Source: Pichia kudriavzevii
Taxonomy: Eukaryota > Ascomycota > Pichiomycetes > Pichiales > Pichiaceae
Reading direction: 5' to 3'
NCBI RefSeq assembly: GCF_003054445.1
Contig: NC_042507.1
Span: forward strand, 186,001 to 250,000
Length of the DNA stretch: 64,000 nucleotides
The notes under the pieces are model-generated. The model had not been told where the DNA came from and ran no database searches. It was given only the letters and a program-made list of their open reading frames with translations. The translations under genes were made by a program, and so were the position numbers. This document shows positions 18,462 through 27,276 of the stretch, one piece after another (the first letter of the stretch is position 1; the number at the start of each line of letters is the position of its first letter).

Positions 18462-19469
18462 TCAAATTTTAGAGGTCAGTTCCGGTACAATTTCAAAAAT
18501 GTCACCAACTAGACCAACATCGGCAACTTTGAAAATTGGCGCTTCTTCATCTTTGTTTATTGCGACAATGACCCTGGAGTCTTTCATACCAGCTAAATGT
18601 TGGATTGCACCAGATATACCAACAGCAATATACAAGTCAGGTGCAATGATCTTACCTGTTTGACCAACTTGTAAAGAGTTATCGCAGAAGCCTTCATCCA
18701 CTGCTACACGCGATGCACCAATGGCAGCACCCAGCTTGCTAGCTAATGGGTTCAACAATGCTTCAAAAGTCTTTTTATCCTTCAATGCACGGCCACCCGA
18801 AACAACAATCTTGGCTGATGCTAGGTCTGGTTTGTCGCTTTTCATCAAAGATTCACTGACCCAAACAGTTTTAACTTCTGCATCCACAGGTGTTATTTCC
18901 TCAATTGGTGCTGCTGCATCAGATTTCTCAACTGCTGGTGAAAACGCAGAGCCTCTGATAGATGTCATCACAATGTTGTCGTTTGATTTAACCGTTAGGA
19001 TTGCATTACCTGCGTATGTTGGTCTTACAAAAGTGGAGGCGTCAACAACCTTGGTTATATCTGATATTGGCTGTAAGTCTAGAATTGCACCGGCACGTGG
19101 AAGAACAGACTTTCCCATAGCGCTGGCAGGAACCACAACTGATGAAATGTCAGTAACCGCTGGTGACTTTTCACCTTTTATTAATGAAGCAACTAATGGT
19201 GCCAACTGTTCAGGAAGATAATGCTCGTAACGCTTATCAGATTGAATAACAACCTTCTGAATACCGGCTAATGATGCAACTTCCTTTGCAGCTTCTGGTG
19301 CGTTTGGACCTACCAACAGCGCAGTGATTGGCTTGTTGATAGCTTTTGCAGCGGTTATAGTTGACAAGGAAGCTGGGGTAATGGAAGAACCACTGGTCTC
19401 TAAGAGAGCAAGTGTGTGTGAATATCTAACTGCACGTGCAGAATGCTTAAATCCCCTCAAAGCTAGCAT
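18462..19469 (-). CDS. AIM45: Electron transfer flavoprotein alpha subunit
   Basis: This 335-residue protein is the alpha subunit of the mitochondrial electron transfer flavoprotein, which passes electrons from matrix dehydrogenases to ETF-ubiquinone oxidoreductase. The N-terminus ([19 protein letters not shown]) is basic and acid-free, fitting a presequence. The C-terminal FAD domain shows the family block [18 protein letters not shown], then [41 protein letters not shown] and [18 protein letters not shown]. Length is typical of ETFA and of S. cerevisiae Aim45 (344). The first in-frame ATG is at 19469. The gene looks intact; the next gene on this strand is SKN7, 384 bp upstream. Confidence 0.95.
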   Translation of the reverse strand: MLALRGFKHSARAVRYSHTLALLETSGSSITPASLSTITAAKAINKPITALLVGPNAPEAAKEVASLAGIQKVVIQSDKRYEHYLPEQLAPLVASLIKGEKSPAVTDISSVVVPASAMGKSVLPRAGAILDLQPISDITKVVDASTFVRPTYAGNAILTVKSNDNIVMTSIRGSAFSPAVEKSDAAAPIEEITPVDAEVKTVWVSESLMKSDKPDLASAKIVVSGGRALKDKKTFEALLNPLASKLGAAIGASRVAVDEGFCDNSLQVGQTGKIIAPDLYIAVGISGAIQHLAGMKDSRVIVAINKDEEAPIFKVADVGLVGDIFEIVPELTSKI

Positions 19470-19853
19470 ACTGAAAGTTTACTGACTCTTGTCTACCTTG
19501 AGTGTCTTAGCTCTGAAGGTAACATGAAACGACACAAGAGCTATCAAACATTCAAGTCAATCAGTGTAGACGAATCAAATGAAAAAAAGGGAAAAACCGG
19601 CGCCGCTTCGCTGACTCTTCCCAACTCCCGTCAATTCTCAACCTCAATTATTCGTATTATACATAAATATACTACTTTGTCGAAAGCAGGCACGCTGCTA
19701 GATTTTACCTAGTAAATTGAATAATATGTATACTTATATCAGAGACTATTGGATAGTCCAACAATGGCAAATATTGTGCAGTAAGTTGAAACACATATAA
19801 AGATGTACAAATCCAAAAAAGAGACTGTGGTAATCTGACAAGCTTGTGTATAT
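19470..19853. other. ETF alpha promoter / SKN7 3' flank
   Basis: This 384-bp spacer separates two minus-strand genes. I see no RNA gene or clear regulatory motif; the 62-codon ORF at 19524-19712 has no recognisable feature. Confidence 0.6.
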
Positions 19854-22040
19854 TCACAGAAGTTTACGTCTTTTGAAAATATCTGGGTATTCGTTTTCGA
19901 CATTTATATTCATATTAACGCCAAGCATTGCAGACATATCCACATCTTCGACGGCATTAGTTTCTGGTGTAAGACCCGTTGATTCTAACAATGTCGGTGT
20001 AAGTATATCATCGTGTTGTCTTTGAGACTGCATGTGTATATTGGTATTTGGGGTATCATGAGGTTGAGAAGAAACCTGAATCTGTGCGTCGGAAAACCCT
20101 ACATTTTTGCTTTCTTCTTTAATGTGATGTTGTATTACTTGCTGCGTCGGAGTTTGTGATTGCTGCTGCTGTTGAAGTGGTTGCTGTTGTATCACTTGCT
20201 GCGTCGGGGTTTGTGATTGCTGTTGTTGCTGTGCTGGTTGTTGCTGCTGCTGTTGCTGAGGCGTTTGTTGTGTTTGTTGTGGTAAAGAATTTGGATGTGG
20301 TTGTTCATTCGGACTTTGTCCCTGTCGTTGTGAAGGTGGCTGTAGCCGTTGTTCATGTTGTTGCTGTTTGGAATGTTCTTGGGATACATTATCTACCGGG
20401 TGCGTAGCTGGTGCAGAAATTACTTGTGCAGATGTTGCCACTGGGGCAGAATGTACAGAGGCTTGGACTGGTGATTCCACAATCTTATTGAACTTCTTGT
20501 TAATATTATGCTTCTCTAATATCATAAACAAATCATCTTTGGTGAATGGTTTGGCCAAAATATCTGTCATACCATGGTTCAAATAGGTCACTAAGTCATT
20601 TCGTTGGTAATTACCTGTCATCGCAATAATTGGGGTATCTTTATCAAACGAACGAATAATAGAAGTGGCACTAGCACCATCTAAATTAGGCATGACAATA
20701 TCCATCAAAACTAAATCAAACTTCACTTGTTCGACAGCTGATATTGCACTGAGTCCATCAGTTACAACAATCACTGTACATCCATATTTCATCAAAAATT
20801 TCTTGCAAAGTTGAATACAAACGTCATCATCTTCAACTAATAGAACATGCAATGGAGTATTTGGAGGTCGGTTCAATAACCTTGAGTTGGCATCGATTTG
20901 CGTACTCACTATAGGTTCGACAATAGATTTACGTTTATCTGGAGGTGAAATATATGGACTCATCTGTTGTGAAGGAGGTTTAGTTTGAGTGACTTGATGC
21001 GACTGGCTAAGTTGTTGTTGTTGGTGAAGCTGAGATGGCGTTTGTTGTTGTGCTGCTGAAGTTGGTGTTGTCGTTGCTGGTTGTTGTTGTTGGTTTTGAT
21101 GTTGCTGCTGCTGCTGCTGCTGTGGTTGTGGCTGTGGTTGTGGTTGTGGTTGTGGTTGTTGTTGTTGTTGTTGTTGTTGAGTTGGTAATATCTGTTGGTT
21201 TGCCGGTTGACATAGTTGTTGTTGTGAATGTTGACCTTGTACATATTGGCTTGTCATTGGTATCTGTACTTGCATAGGCATCATCTGTATAGGTTCGTTC
21301 ACAATGTCTAGTTGTGGTAAATTCAATGGCGGTAGTTGGATCCCCATCGATGTAACAGATTTGGCTAATATGTCAATGGCCCTAGTTAATGATACATTAA
21401 TATCCTTGGTCAGCAAAAGGTTTGGTATTAAAGACTCATACTTCTGGTTGAGTTTGGCAACATTTGCGTTAAGCTGGCTAACCTGTCCGTTCAAAGCGTT
21501 ATTCTGCTTCTCCAAAAACTTAACACGATCTTCCAATTTCCTGTACGAAACAACGGGAACGCAATTTGCTGCAGAAACAGTATCTGCTGATTCTTTCTTA
21601 GTGGGTACTTTCCTTTTGATATTCTCGAGAGATGTTTGATCAAACCTATTAAAGTCCGGATGCTTGAATTCCCATACGTTTTCAAGCTGGTATCGCTGTT
21701 TAACTTCTGGTGATATCTTAACTTTATGAAAATCATATTTGTTTAGTTGTCTGACAAAACTTGAAAAATTACTATGTTTGAAGTAACACGGTAAAACTTG
21801 CTTGGTGAATTCATTGGTATCACAAATTAAAAATGAATCACCGTCATCAGACCATTTTACAACATCACCAAACTGATTTTCTTCTAGCATCTGGAACAAT
21901 TTTTTCACAAAATCTGTACTTTGACCAACTACTGGTACAACTCCTTGGCTTTGTTGCACCTGCTGACCTTGGGCATGTTGGTTCGTTCCCCTGCTACTAC
22001 CAGCCAAGGGGCCTCCATTGTCAGTCTTTACGTCGGACAT
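19854..22040 (-). CDS. SKN7: Skn7 response regulator / HSF-type transcription factor
   Basis: This 728-residue nuclear transcription factor combines a heat-shock-factor DNA-binding domain with a two-component receiver domain. The HSF domain (about 42-148) includes FVKKLFQMLEE, SNFSSFVRQLNKYDFHKV and WEFKHPDFNR. A coiled coil follows (about 165-205). Long Gln-rich blocks (about 280-360 and 570-650) flank the receiver domain (about 397-515). The phosphoacceptor is the Asp of LVLMDIVMPN (about 447), with the acidic pair of VEDDD (about 404-405) and the lysine of LAKPF (about 497). In S. cerevisiae Skn7 receives phosphate from Sln1-Ypd1 and also drives oxidative-stress genes with Yap1. The Gln-rich tail contains a 57-bp direct repeat. 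The ATG at 22040 is the first in frame. Confidence 0.97.
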   Translation of the reverse strand: MSDVKTDNGGPLAGSSRGTNQHAQGQQVQQSQGVVPVVGQSTDFVKKLFQMLEENQFGDVVKWSDDGDSFLICDTNEFTKQVLPCYFKHSNFSSFVRQLNKYDFHKVKISPEVKQRYQLENVWEFKHPDFNRFDQTSLENIKRKVPTKKESADTVSAANCVPVVSYRKLEDRVKFLEKQNNALNGQVSQLNANVAKLNQKYESLIPNLLLTKDINVSLTRAIDILAKSVTSMGIQLPPLNLPQLDIVNEPIQMMPMQVQIPMTSQYVQGQHSQQQLCQPANQQILPTQQQQQQQQPQPQPQPQPQPQQQQQQQHQNQQQQPATTTPTSAAQQQTPSQLHQQQQLSQSHQVTQTKPPSQQMSPYISPPDKRKSIVEPIVSTQIDANSRLLNRPPNTPLHVLLVEDDDVCIQLCKKFLMKYGCTVIVVTDGLSAISAVEQVKFDLVLMDIVMPNLDGASATSIIRSFDKDTPIIAMTGNYQRNDLVTYLNHGMTDILAKPFTKDDLFMILEKHNINKKFNKIVESPVQASVHSAPVATSAQVISAPATHPVDNVSQEHSKQQQHEQRLQPPSQRQGQSPNEQPHPNSLPQQTQQTPQQQQQQQPAQQQQQSQTPTQQVIQQQPLQQQQQSQTPTQQVIQHHIKEESKNVGFSDAQIQVSSQPHDTPNTNIHMQSQRQHDDILTPTLLESTGLTPETNAVEDVDMSAMLGVNMNINVENEYPDIFKRRKLL
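20128..20228. repeat. 57-bp tandem repeat in the SKN7 Gln-rich tail
   Basis: The block starting TGTTGTATTACTTGCTGCG at 20128 recurs as TGTTGTATCACTTGCTGCG at 20185, an exact 57-bp (19-codon) offset. It encodes two copies of QSQTPTQQVIQ within polyglutamine. Being in frame, it changes only the length of the tail and is likely polymorphic. Confidence 0.85.
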
Positions 22041-22368
22041 ACTGTATCTTAATAATTTTTGAGTTCCTACCCGTAACAGATGTGCTTAACTTAATCCAGA
22101 AAGCCTCACTAGGACCTGGACTCAGCCCAATAATGAATTGACACCTGAAATAGAAGTGTATCTGTTTTTAGACTTACAATTTCTGTTATCTTCGGGCATT
22201 TTCGAAACTCGGCGTTTGGTAGTCGCGAACATGAACAGTTCAAAAACGGGAGTTTCCTTATTAGGAAATTACCTGTTGACAAGTACGTTTGTCTATTTAT
22301 ATCTATCTATATAAATATATGTATTTAGTAAATTAGTATCTGGGTTGACAGTGTTTCGACACCTCACT
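22041..22368. other. SKN7 promoter region
   Basis: This 328-bp spacer separates SKN7 from the 3' end of the next minus-strand gene. It includes an AT-rich segment with a TATATAAATATA-like stretch near 22308-22325. No gene is seen. Confidence 0.6.
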
Positions 22369-24210
22369 CTACTTCCCAATATTCACCTGAAACTCAGACA
22401 TTCCTTGGTTCATATTAGAATAAACTTTAGGATGCTGTTTCCGCTTTTCCTTTTTGTTGAATGTATTGACCAGGCTGCGGAAATCACACTTAACCGGGCC
22501 AGTGTTTAATGGACGTGTTTCCGATTTAACGTGCTTATGACTATTTGTTGAAGATTTTTCCTTCGCATAAGCATAGGAATTGGTATATTTGAATGAAGGT
22601 CCAATTATGCTTTTAGAAGGGGCAATATTGGGCTGTTTAGGAGCATTGTTTGTATGTGTTGAGGTGTTAGAAATAGTAGAGTTTGAGGATGTCGTAGATG
22701 TTACAGAGTTGCGATAATTTTTAGTAGTATAGTTGGAAACGATAGTAATGGGTGAATTAGAAAAATCTAGTAAATTATATCCAGCATTTGATTGGGTATA
22801 TTGTTTGGGGGAGAAGGAGGATGATTTTGAAGATGATGGTAATGGTGGTGGTGGTGGTGGTACTTGCAGTGGTGGTGAAAGTGATGAAGTTTGGTGGTAA
22901 GGCGTCGGGAATGGATATTGGTGCTCAGACTGTTGGCGGTCCACAAAAGTGTTGAGTTTCAGTGTATTTCTGTGGGGAGGTCTTTTCGAACTATGTGAAG
23001 GCGATAGTTTTGGTTTTGAATGGTTTACATGTTGCGTTTTAGGGTGTTGCGGTCTTGTCTTCCAAACGGAAAGTTGGGGTGTAGTATTTGCAGCGTTTGC
23101 AACTGATTCTAATGAAGGAAATGTCTTTTTTTCGGGGGATTTTGTAGACAATTGAGAGAATTTCATTGTTGTCTTGGATATCGGGGTAAGAGGTTCAGAA
23201 TGTGGTGATTTTCCAATCGTATTAGGTGGTGTGAATGTAATTTGCTGATACCTTGGGCTTACAACGGGGGATGGAGTTAAAGCAACAAGTTCGTGAGAGC
23301 TTGAAGTACTTGAAGTTCTTGTAGAATGTCTCGATTCGATATTATCTGAGGTGAACCTACGAGGTTGATCAAATGAAATTATTGTTTCCAGTGTGTCAGT
23401 TGATGGCGAGTAAAAGGAATCAAAAGTAGAAGAGTTGTTGGACACGTTAGAAATCTTGGAATGAGTGGAGTATACAGAAGCATTAGACGATTGAATACTG
23501 GCATTTTTCAGCTTAGCATTTTGATAATTGGCGTTTCTTTTCACACTTGTTTTGAATGTTATTGGCTTCCTATGTTGAGCGGATCCAATAGCCTGTGCTG
23601 CTGCTGCCTTTGCATTTTCATGATACACCATATTTGAACAATTTTTACTAGGTGAGTTATTGGTGGCAAGCATAGCAGCTGCATGTGCCATTCCAAACTG
23701 TGTATTTGATTGTTGAGTGGGGGATCTTGCAATTCTCTTCATTGAACTCGGTGATTGCGGGGTGGTGGAAAGTCTTTTATACGAGGGCTTCTTCGTTATG
23801 CTTCGTTGTGGGTACATGTCAACAGTACCTGGCACTGTGCCGTTGGTAGCGGCATTACCACCACCAGTACCATTGAAGCAACTAGAGGATTCCTTGGGAG
23901 GCCCAATCTCGCTTGTCGGTATACCATGAGAGATAGCTGAGGCATTGATAAGTTGATCAATTTCCTCCAAGAGATTATCGTCCACAATTGAGTCTCCATT
24001 TGCACCTTCCTCTAAAGGTGGGTTGCATGATTTCGACCTTGTCTCCAGTGGTAGGTTTAGATACTTGTCGATATCCAAGTCCAGGGTGTTATCTGGAGTA
24101 GACGAGGGAACGGTCCTCTCCGGCACGGTGTATCCCTGATAGAGTTCACACGATTCCAGCAAAGACGTGATGTCCATATTCAGGACATCCTCTATATCCC
24201 TGTTATCCAT
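22369..24210 (-). CDS. Unrecognised Ser/Thr-Pro-rich, mostly disordered protein
   Basis: This 613-residue ATG-started protein has no domain I recognise. The first 100 residues are acidic, with short Leu/Asp motifs (MDITSLLESCELY, LDLDIDKYLNLP, LLEEIDQLI) that look like helical interaction or activation segments. The middle is rich in Ser, Thr, Asn and Pro, with more than ten SP or TP sites, several followed by basic residues (QSPSSMKR, KSPEKK), suggesting a substrate of CDK or MAP kinases. A proline run of about ten lies near residue 450. The extreme C-terminus is different: basic and compact (KCDFRSLVNTFNKKEKRK), possibly a conserved tail. It is divergent from GRX5. Its size and single open frame make it a real gene; function is unknown. 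Confidence 0.75.
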   Translation of the reverse strand: MDNRDIEDVLNMDITSLLESCELYQGYTVPERTVPSSTPDNTLDLDIDKYLNLPLETRSKSCNPPLEEGANGDSIVDDNLLEEIDQLINASAISHGIPTSEIGPPKESSSCFNGTGGGNAATNGTVPGTVDMYPQRSITKKPSYKRLSTTPQSPSSMKRIARSPTQQSNTQFGMAHAAAMLATNNSPSKNCSNMVYHENAKAAAAQAIGSAQHRKPITFKTSVKRNANYQNAKLKNASIQSSNASVYSTHSKISNVSNNSSTFDSFYSPSTDTLETIISFDQPRRFTSDNIESRHSTRTSSTSSSHELVALTPSPVVSPRYQQITFTPPNTIGKSPHSEPLTPISKTTMKFSQLSTKSPEKKTFPSLESVANAANTTPQLSVWKTRPQHPKTQHVNHSKPKLSPSHSSKRPPHRNTLKLNTFVDRQQSEHQYPFPTPYHQTSSLSPPLQVPPPPPPLPSSSKSSSFSPKQYTQSNAGYNLLDFSNSPITIVSNYTTKNYRNSVTSTTSSNSTISNTSTHTNNAPKQPNIAPSKSIIGPSFKYTNSYAYAKEKSSTNSHKHVKSETRPLNTGPVKCDFRSLVNTFNKKEKRKQHPKVYSNMNQGMSEFQVNIGK

Positions 24211-24726
24211 TGTAGTGTTGTGACACGTCGATTGTATTCAACCAGGTAAAGGAAATCTCTAACCTTGACTGTATTGGCTGTATCTATGTGCTCTCGTTCT
24301 ATTGTTTCATGCCCTCTCAGTATCCGATACCACAAACTGAAAAAATGAAAAGTGGGGAGGGGAGAGGGAATCAGTCAAAAACCAGCACCGTCCCGATTCG
24401 GCAGGCGCGACACGACGAAAATCAAAAACAAAGAAAGAGAATGAGAGTCGAACACACAACGCAAAGAATATTATTTTCCTATGGATTTTTCTCCTCTCCT
24501 CGCCAAGTGGCACTTTTCCGCATCGCGCATTATAGGATCGTAAATGCATTAAAGAGAAAAAAAAAATAGCCATAGGGATGGAGTTGATTACTATTCATTA
24601 ATCATCATTAATTATTAACTGTTAATTATTAAATATCAGCTGCTTACTCTTTTTTGTCTGTGGGTGTCTTTGCTTTTATTCTATTCTCTAAAGAGCCAAA
24701 GCAGAAAGTTACAATTATCAGAGACA
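24211..24726. other. Divergent promoter region upstream of GRX5
   Basis: This 516-bp region lies between divergent starts. It includes an A/T segment near 24595-24645 with two copies of TTAATTATTAA and a stretch of A near 24561-24569. The frame of GRX5 is open back to 24664 with an upstream in-frame ATG there, discussed under GRX5. No separate gene is visible. Confidence 0.6.
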
Positions 24727-25143
24727 ATGTTTGCACGTTCTTTACTCCGTCCTTTAGCCTCCACTTTGCGCCCAGCACTTTCCATGCGCCGTTTCCTCTC
24801 AGATGAAACAAGAAAGGCCATTGAAGAAGCTGTCCATTCTGCTCCGGTTGTTCTATTTATGAAGGGCACACCAGGTGCACCAGCTTGTGGGTTCTCGAGG
24901 GCTACAATCCAGCTACTTGGTCAGCAGGGCGTTGATCCAGCCAAGTTTGCCGCTTATAACGTCTTGGAAGACGACGAATTACGTCAAGGTATCAAGGAGT
25001 ACTCGGAATGGCCAACAATTCCCCAGCTCTATGTGAACAACGAGTTTGTTGGCGGCTGTGATATCATTACAAACATGTCTCAAACTGGTGAGCTTGCCGA
25101 ATTGCTTGACGAGGCAAATGCCCTTATACCTTTGGAAGAGTAA
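24727..25143 (+). CDS. GRX5: Mitochondrial monothiol glutaredoxin
   Basis: This 138-residue monothiol glutaredoxin carries a glutathione-coordinated [2Fe-2S] cluster during mitochondrial iron-sulfur biogenesis. The active site is CGFS (about residues 54-57) in [15 protein letters not shown], followed by the glutathione-binding WPTIPQLYV with the cis-proline and GGCDI. The first 25 residues ([22 protein letters not shown]) form a clear mitochondrial presequence. I start at 24727. An in-frame ATG at 24664 would add 21 residues in front of the presequence, which is less likely. Length is close to S. cerevisiae Grx5 (150). Confidence 0.95.
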   Translation: MFARSLLRPLASTLRPALSMRRFLSDETRKAIEEAVHSAPVVLFMKGTPGAPACGFSRATIQLLGQQGVDPAKFAAYNVLEDDELRQGIKEYSEWPTIPQLYVNNEFVGGCDIITNMSQTGELAELLDEANALIPLEE

Positions 25144-26104
25144 GATGGCATCCACCATTGGCTGTATATAGTGAAGTATCAATCATACTTATAAATATAA
25201 GTAACAAATCAGTAAATTCTCCAAAAAAAAAATTGTCTCTGAAGCTAATCATTCCACTTACCTTAAAATGTCCTTCTTCGCCTTAAGTGTTGGACCATTC
25301 CCGAATCTATAACGGTGTCTGTCGTTAGAAGCGGTTGGCCTACACTCCATTAGAGGAAGGAGAAAAAGAGTAACTGATATCAAGGTGGCTAAATCTTGAG
25401 GAATTGCTAAACCTCTTTATCCCACCCAGACATTACTGCACTCTCCATTCTATAGTTCAATATTGGTCCCCTACTGATGAGAGATCAGACACTATGCGCT
25501 CTGTCTCCTAATGAAAAGGACCTCTGCATTTATAGTCATATACAGATATACTATAGGGTATAAAAATTCCCTTAAAACACACAATGCATAGCTGTATACA
25601 TTGCATGTATTTCTTGGGTTTACTTTTTTTTTCGTCTCGTTGGCTTTACATAAAGTTGCATATACAATGAACGTGAATGGATGGCCAAGTTACTTTACCA
25701 TGGCCATGGGCAGAGGCATTCCCACTTCATGTGGAATATACACATCGATTAAATAGTGTTGGGTCTTGTTGGATCAACAGGGGGTTGGGAGAGTGTCACG
25801 CCAATAGCAACCGTGAATTGAACGTGTCTAAGAAACCCTCCCATGTAGCTGCAATTGAGTCCATCGTCTGTTTCTAGTATACGAGGCCTTCTCCTTAGCT
25901 TGGCGGTGTTAGAGGAAACGAGCCATGTCGGAAGAGAGTGGGAGACTATTAGAGCCAGCATAAGGCGTTACATAGTCACTCCGACCCCATGTCTTAGACC
26001 AAAGTTTGCACTGAGGATATGTTTTCGGTAGAGATATGCTCCAAAATGTGCAAACATGCCATTAACAGGGAGTTGGCTAAGCATTAGAAGCAGAGGTTTG
26101 TTAT
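25144..26104. other. Long spacer GRX5 / ATG44
   Basis: This 961-bp region lies between convergent genes. One short ORF with good codon choice is at 25258-25350 (minus; listed separately). Between 25350 and 26104 I see no convincing coding sequence, tRNA or known RNA gene. The opposing ORFs at 25677-25877 and 25749-25961 overlap each other and look like chance. The length is unusual for a convergent spacer here, so an unrecognised RNA gene is possible. Confidence 0.5.
25258..25350 (-). CDS. Possible very short basic protein
   Basis: A 30-codon ATG ORF encodes a basic peptide (MECRPTASNDRHRYRFGNG, ending LKAKKDILR). Most codons are those favoured in highly expressed yeast genes (CCA, ACC, GCT, TCT, AAC, GAC, AGA, TTC, GGT, AAG). 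The stop overlaps a 5' splice-like GGTAAGT, so it could be a first exon, but no TACTAAC follows before the GRX5 3' end. I do not recognise the sequence. It is offered as a candidate only. Confidence 0.3.
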   Translation of the reverse strand: MECRPTASNDRHRYRFGNGPTLKAKKDILR

Positions 26105-26452
26105 CTACAACTCCTGAATCCTCTGTTCGGCATCGATGCCTGTTGTCCTCTGGAAATCATCCACCATTCTCTTTGCACTCTGTAGGAAAGTCTGGCTGAA
26201 GTTATCCTTCATGTCCTTCCAGTTGACCCTCTTAAAGCTCTTCGAGTTGACTGCCCTATTGCAGGCATATTGGAACAACCGCTCTCCAAAGTGCAACCAG
26301 TAGGTCACCGCTCTAACTGCACCGTCCCCGTGGCTGACTGTCTTTGGATCTAGCTCAACCCCAGTGGCCACTTTGATGCCTGCTAAAACCATGGACAAGA
26401 GGGTGAGCTCCACCCCGACTCTTGTAATGTTACCCAACGAAAATACACTCAT
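26105..26452 (-). CDS. ATG44: Mitofissin-like protein (DUF1748 family)
   Basis: The N-terminal half (MSVFSLGNITRVGVELTLLSMVLAGIK and following) matches the mitofissin family, formerly DUF1748. These small intermembrane-space proteins bind lipid and drive mitochondrial fission during mitophagy (Atg44 in yeasts). The hydrophobic helix VELTLLSMVLAGIK is followed by the short TGVELDP motif, then a second region with YWLHFGERLFQYA. I use the ATG at 26452 (115 residues), which begins at the family motif. In-frame ATGs at 26518 and 26560 would add 22 or 36 basic residues. Family members are often about 70-80 residues, so this one carries extra C-terminal helix (VNWKDMKDNFSQTFLQSAKRM...). It is convergent with GRX5. 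Confidence 0.75.
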   Translation of the reverse strand: MSVFSLGNITRVGVELTLLSMVLAGIKVATGVELDPKTVSHGDGAVRAVTYWLHFGERLFQYACNRAVNSKSFKRVNWKDMKDNFSQTFLQSAKRMVDDFQRTTGIDAEQRIQEL

Positions 26453-27276
26453 TCGACTTGGTGCTCCAAGTTTGCCCTTCTTGAAGAAATGCACGGACGA
26501 GTCATTGTAGAGTCCCATTTTCAAAAGACCCCCTTGAAGTGGTGAGGGTATTCTACACAAGCGGGCTCCTTATCGGATATTGTTACCAGCCGCCCAGCTA
26601 ACTGTAACACAGTGTCTCTCCCTGGGTAAAGGAAAGCAAAGTGAGGACTTGGATTAACTACACTCCAGTTACAATTACAATTGTTCATGTCCGCTGGTGT
26701 GTACATGACCAATTGTTCGATGGAAGAGGGGAACAGTATCTCTGCTTAGTGCAAGTACGTTAAAGATATCAGGAGGCTGGGGGAGCAGTTAAACTACTGT
26801 GTGATGATGATGATGATGATGTTGTTGTTGTTGTTGTTGTTGTTGATATTCTCGTTGAGAGAACAGGCAAACACAGTTGGCGTGTGTATGTGAAACTTGT
26901 ATTGTGTATTGGTCATTATCACATGTGGATATCTAATAGTTTCGTTACAACAAGGTTGTAGGAGCTGCAATTGAAAGTGTGTTTCCCAAACGAAACGGCA
27001 CCACGTAGCTGTCAGTTCTTGCATCCCTAAGAGATGTTATATAAACAAACACCTCGGGGGATATTAAGGGTGTGATTCTACCCATTCCAAGAGAAATGCA
27101 GACATGCACGTTGTTTCATATAAGTAAATTGGATCCTCTACTGATATTGTTGTGTTGAGAGAGCGCTGCTACTAATTAAGAAAGTCAAAAGTTTTCATTT
27201 GAGGGGAAAGTGTCTGTAATCAACAGTTTTGCTGATAGGCCCCAACTAACTCCTTGTTGCAATCGAAGACGCAACA
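26453..27276. other. Divergent promoter region ATG44 / SWD2
   Basis: This 824-bp region lies between divergent starts. It contains a compound microsatellite of GAT then GTT units at about 26803-26846. No RNA gene is recognised. ORFs through the microsatellite (26794-27024) translate as Ile/Asn runs and are not genes. Confidence 0.6.
26803..26846. repeat. Compound trinucleotide microsatellite (GAT)n(GTT)n
   Basis: About six GAT units are followed directly by about eight GTT units in the ATG44/SWD2 intergenic region. This is simple sequence, expected to vary in length between strains. Confidence 0.9.

Noticed and set aside
20156-21277. ORFs of Val/Ala or Asn/Thr runs opposite or within SKN7
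   Set aside because: Shadows of the polyglutamine-encoding repeats of SKN7 in other frames.
25251-25270. ACTTACCTTAA on the plus strand, like the 5' end of U1 snRNA
   Set aside because: No U1 stem-loop I or other U1 features follow; the match is the complement of a 5' splice-like GGTAAGT on the minus strand.
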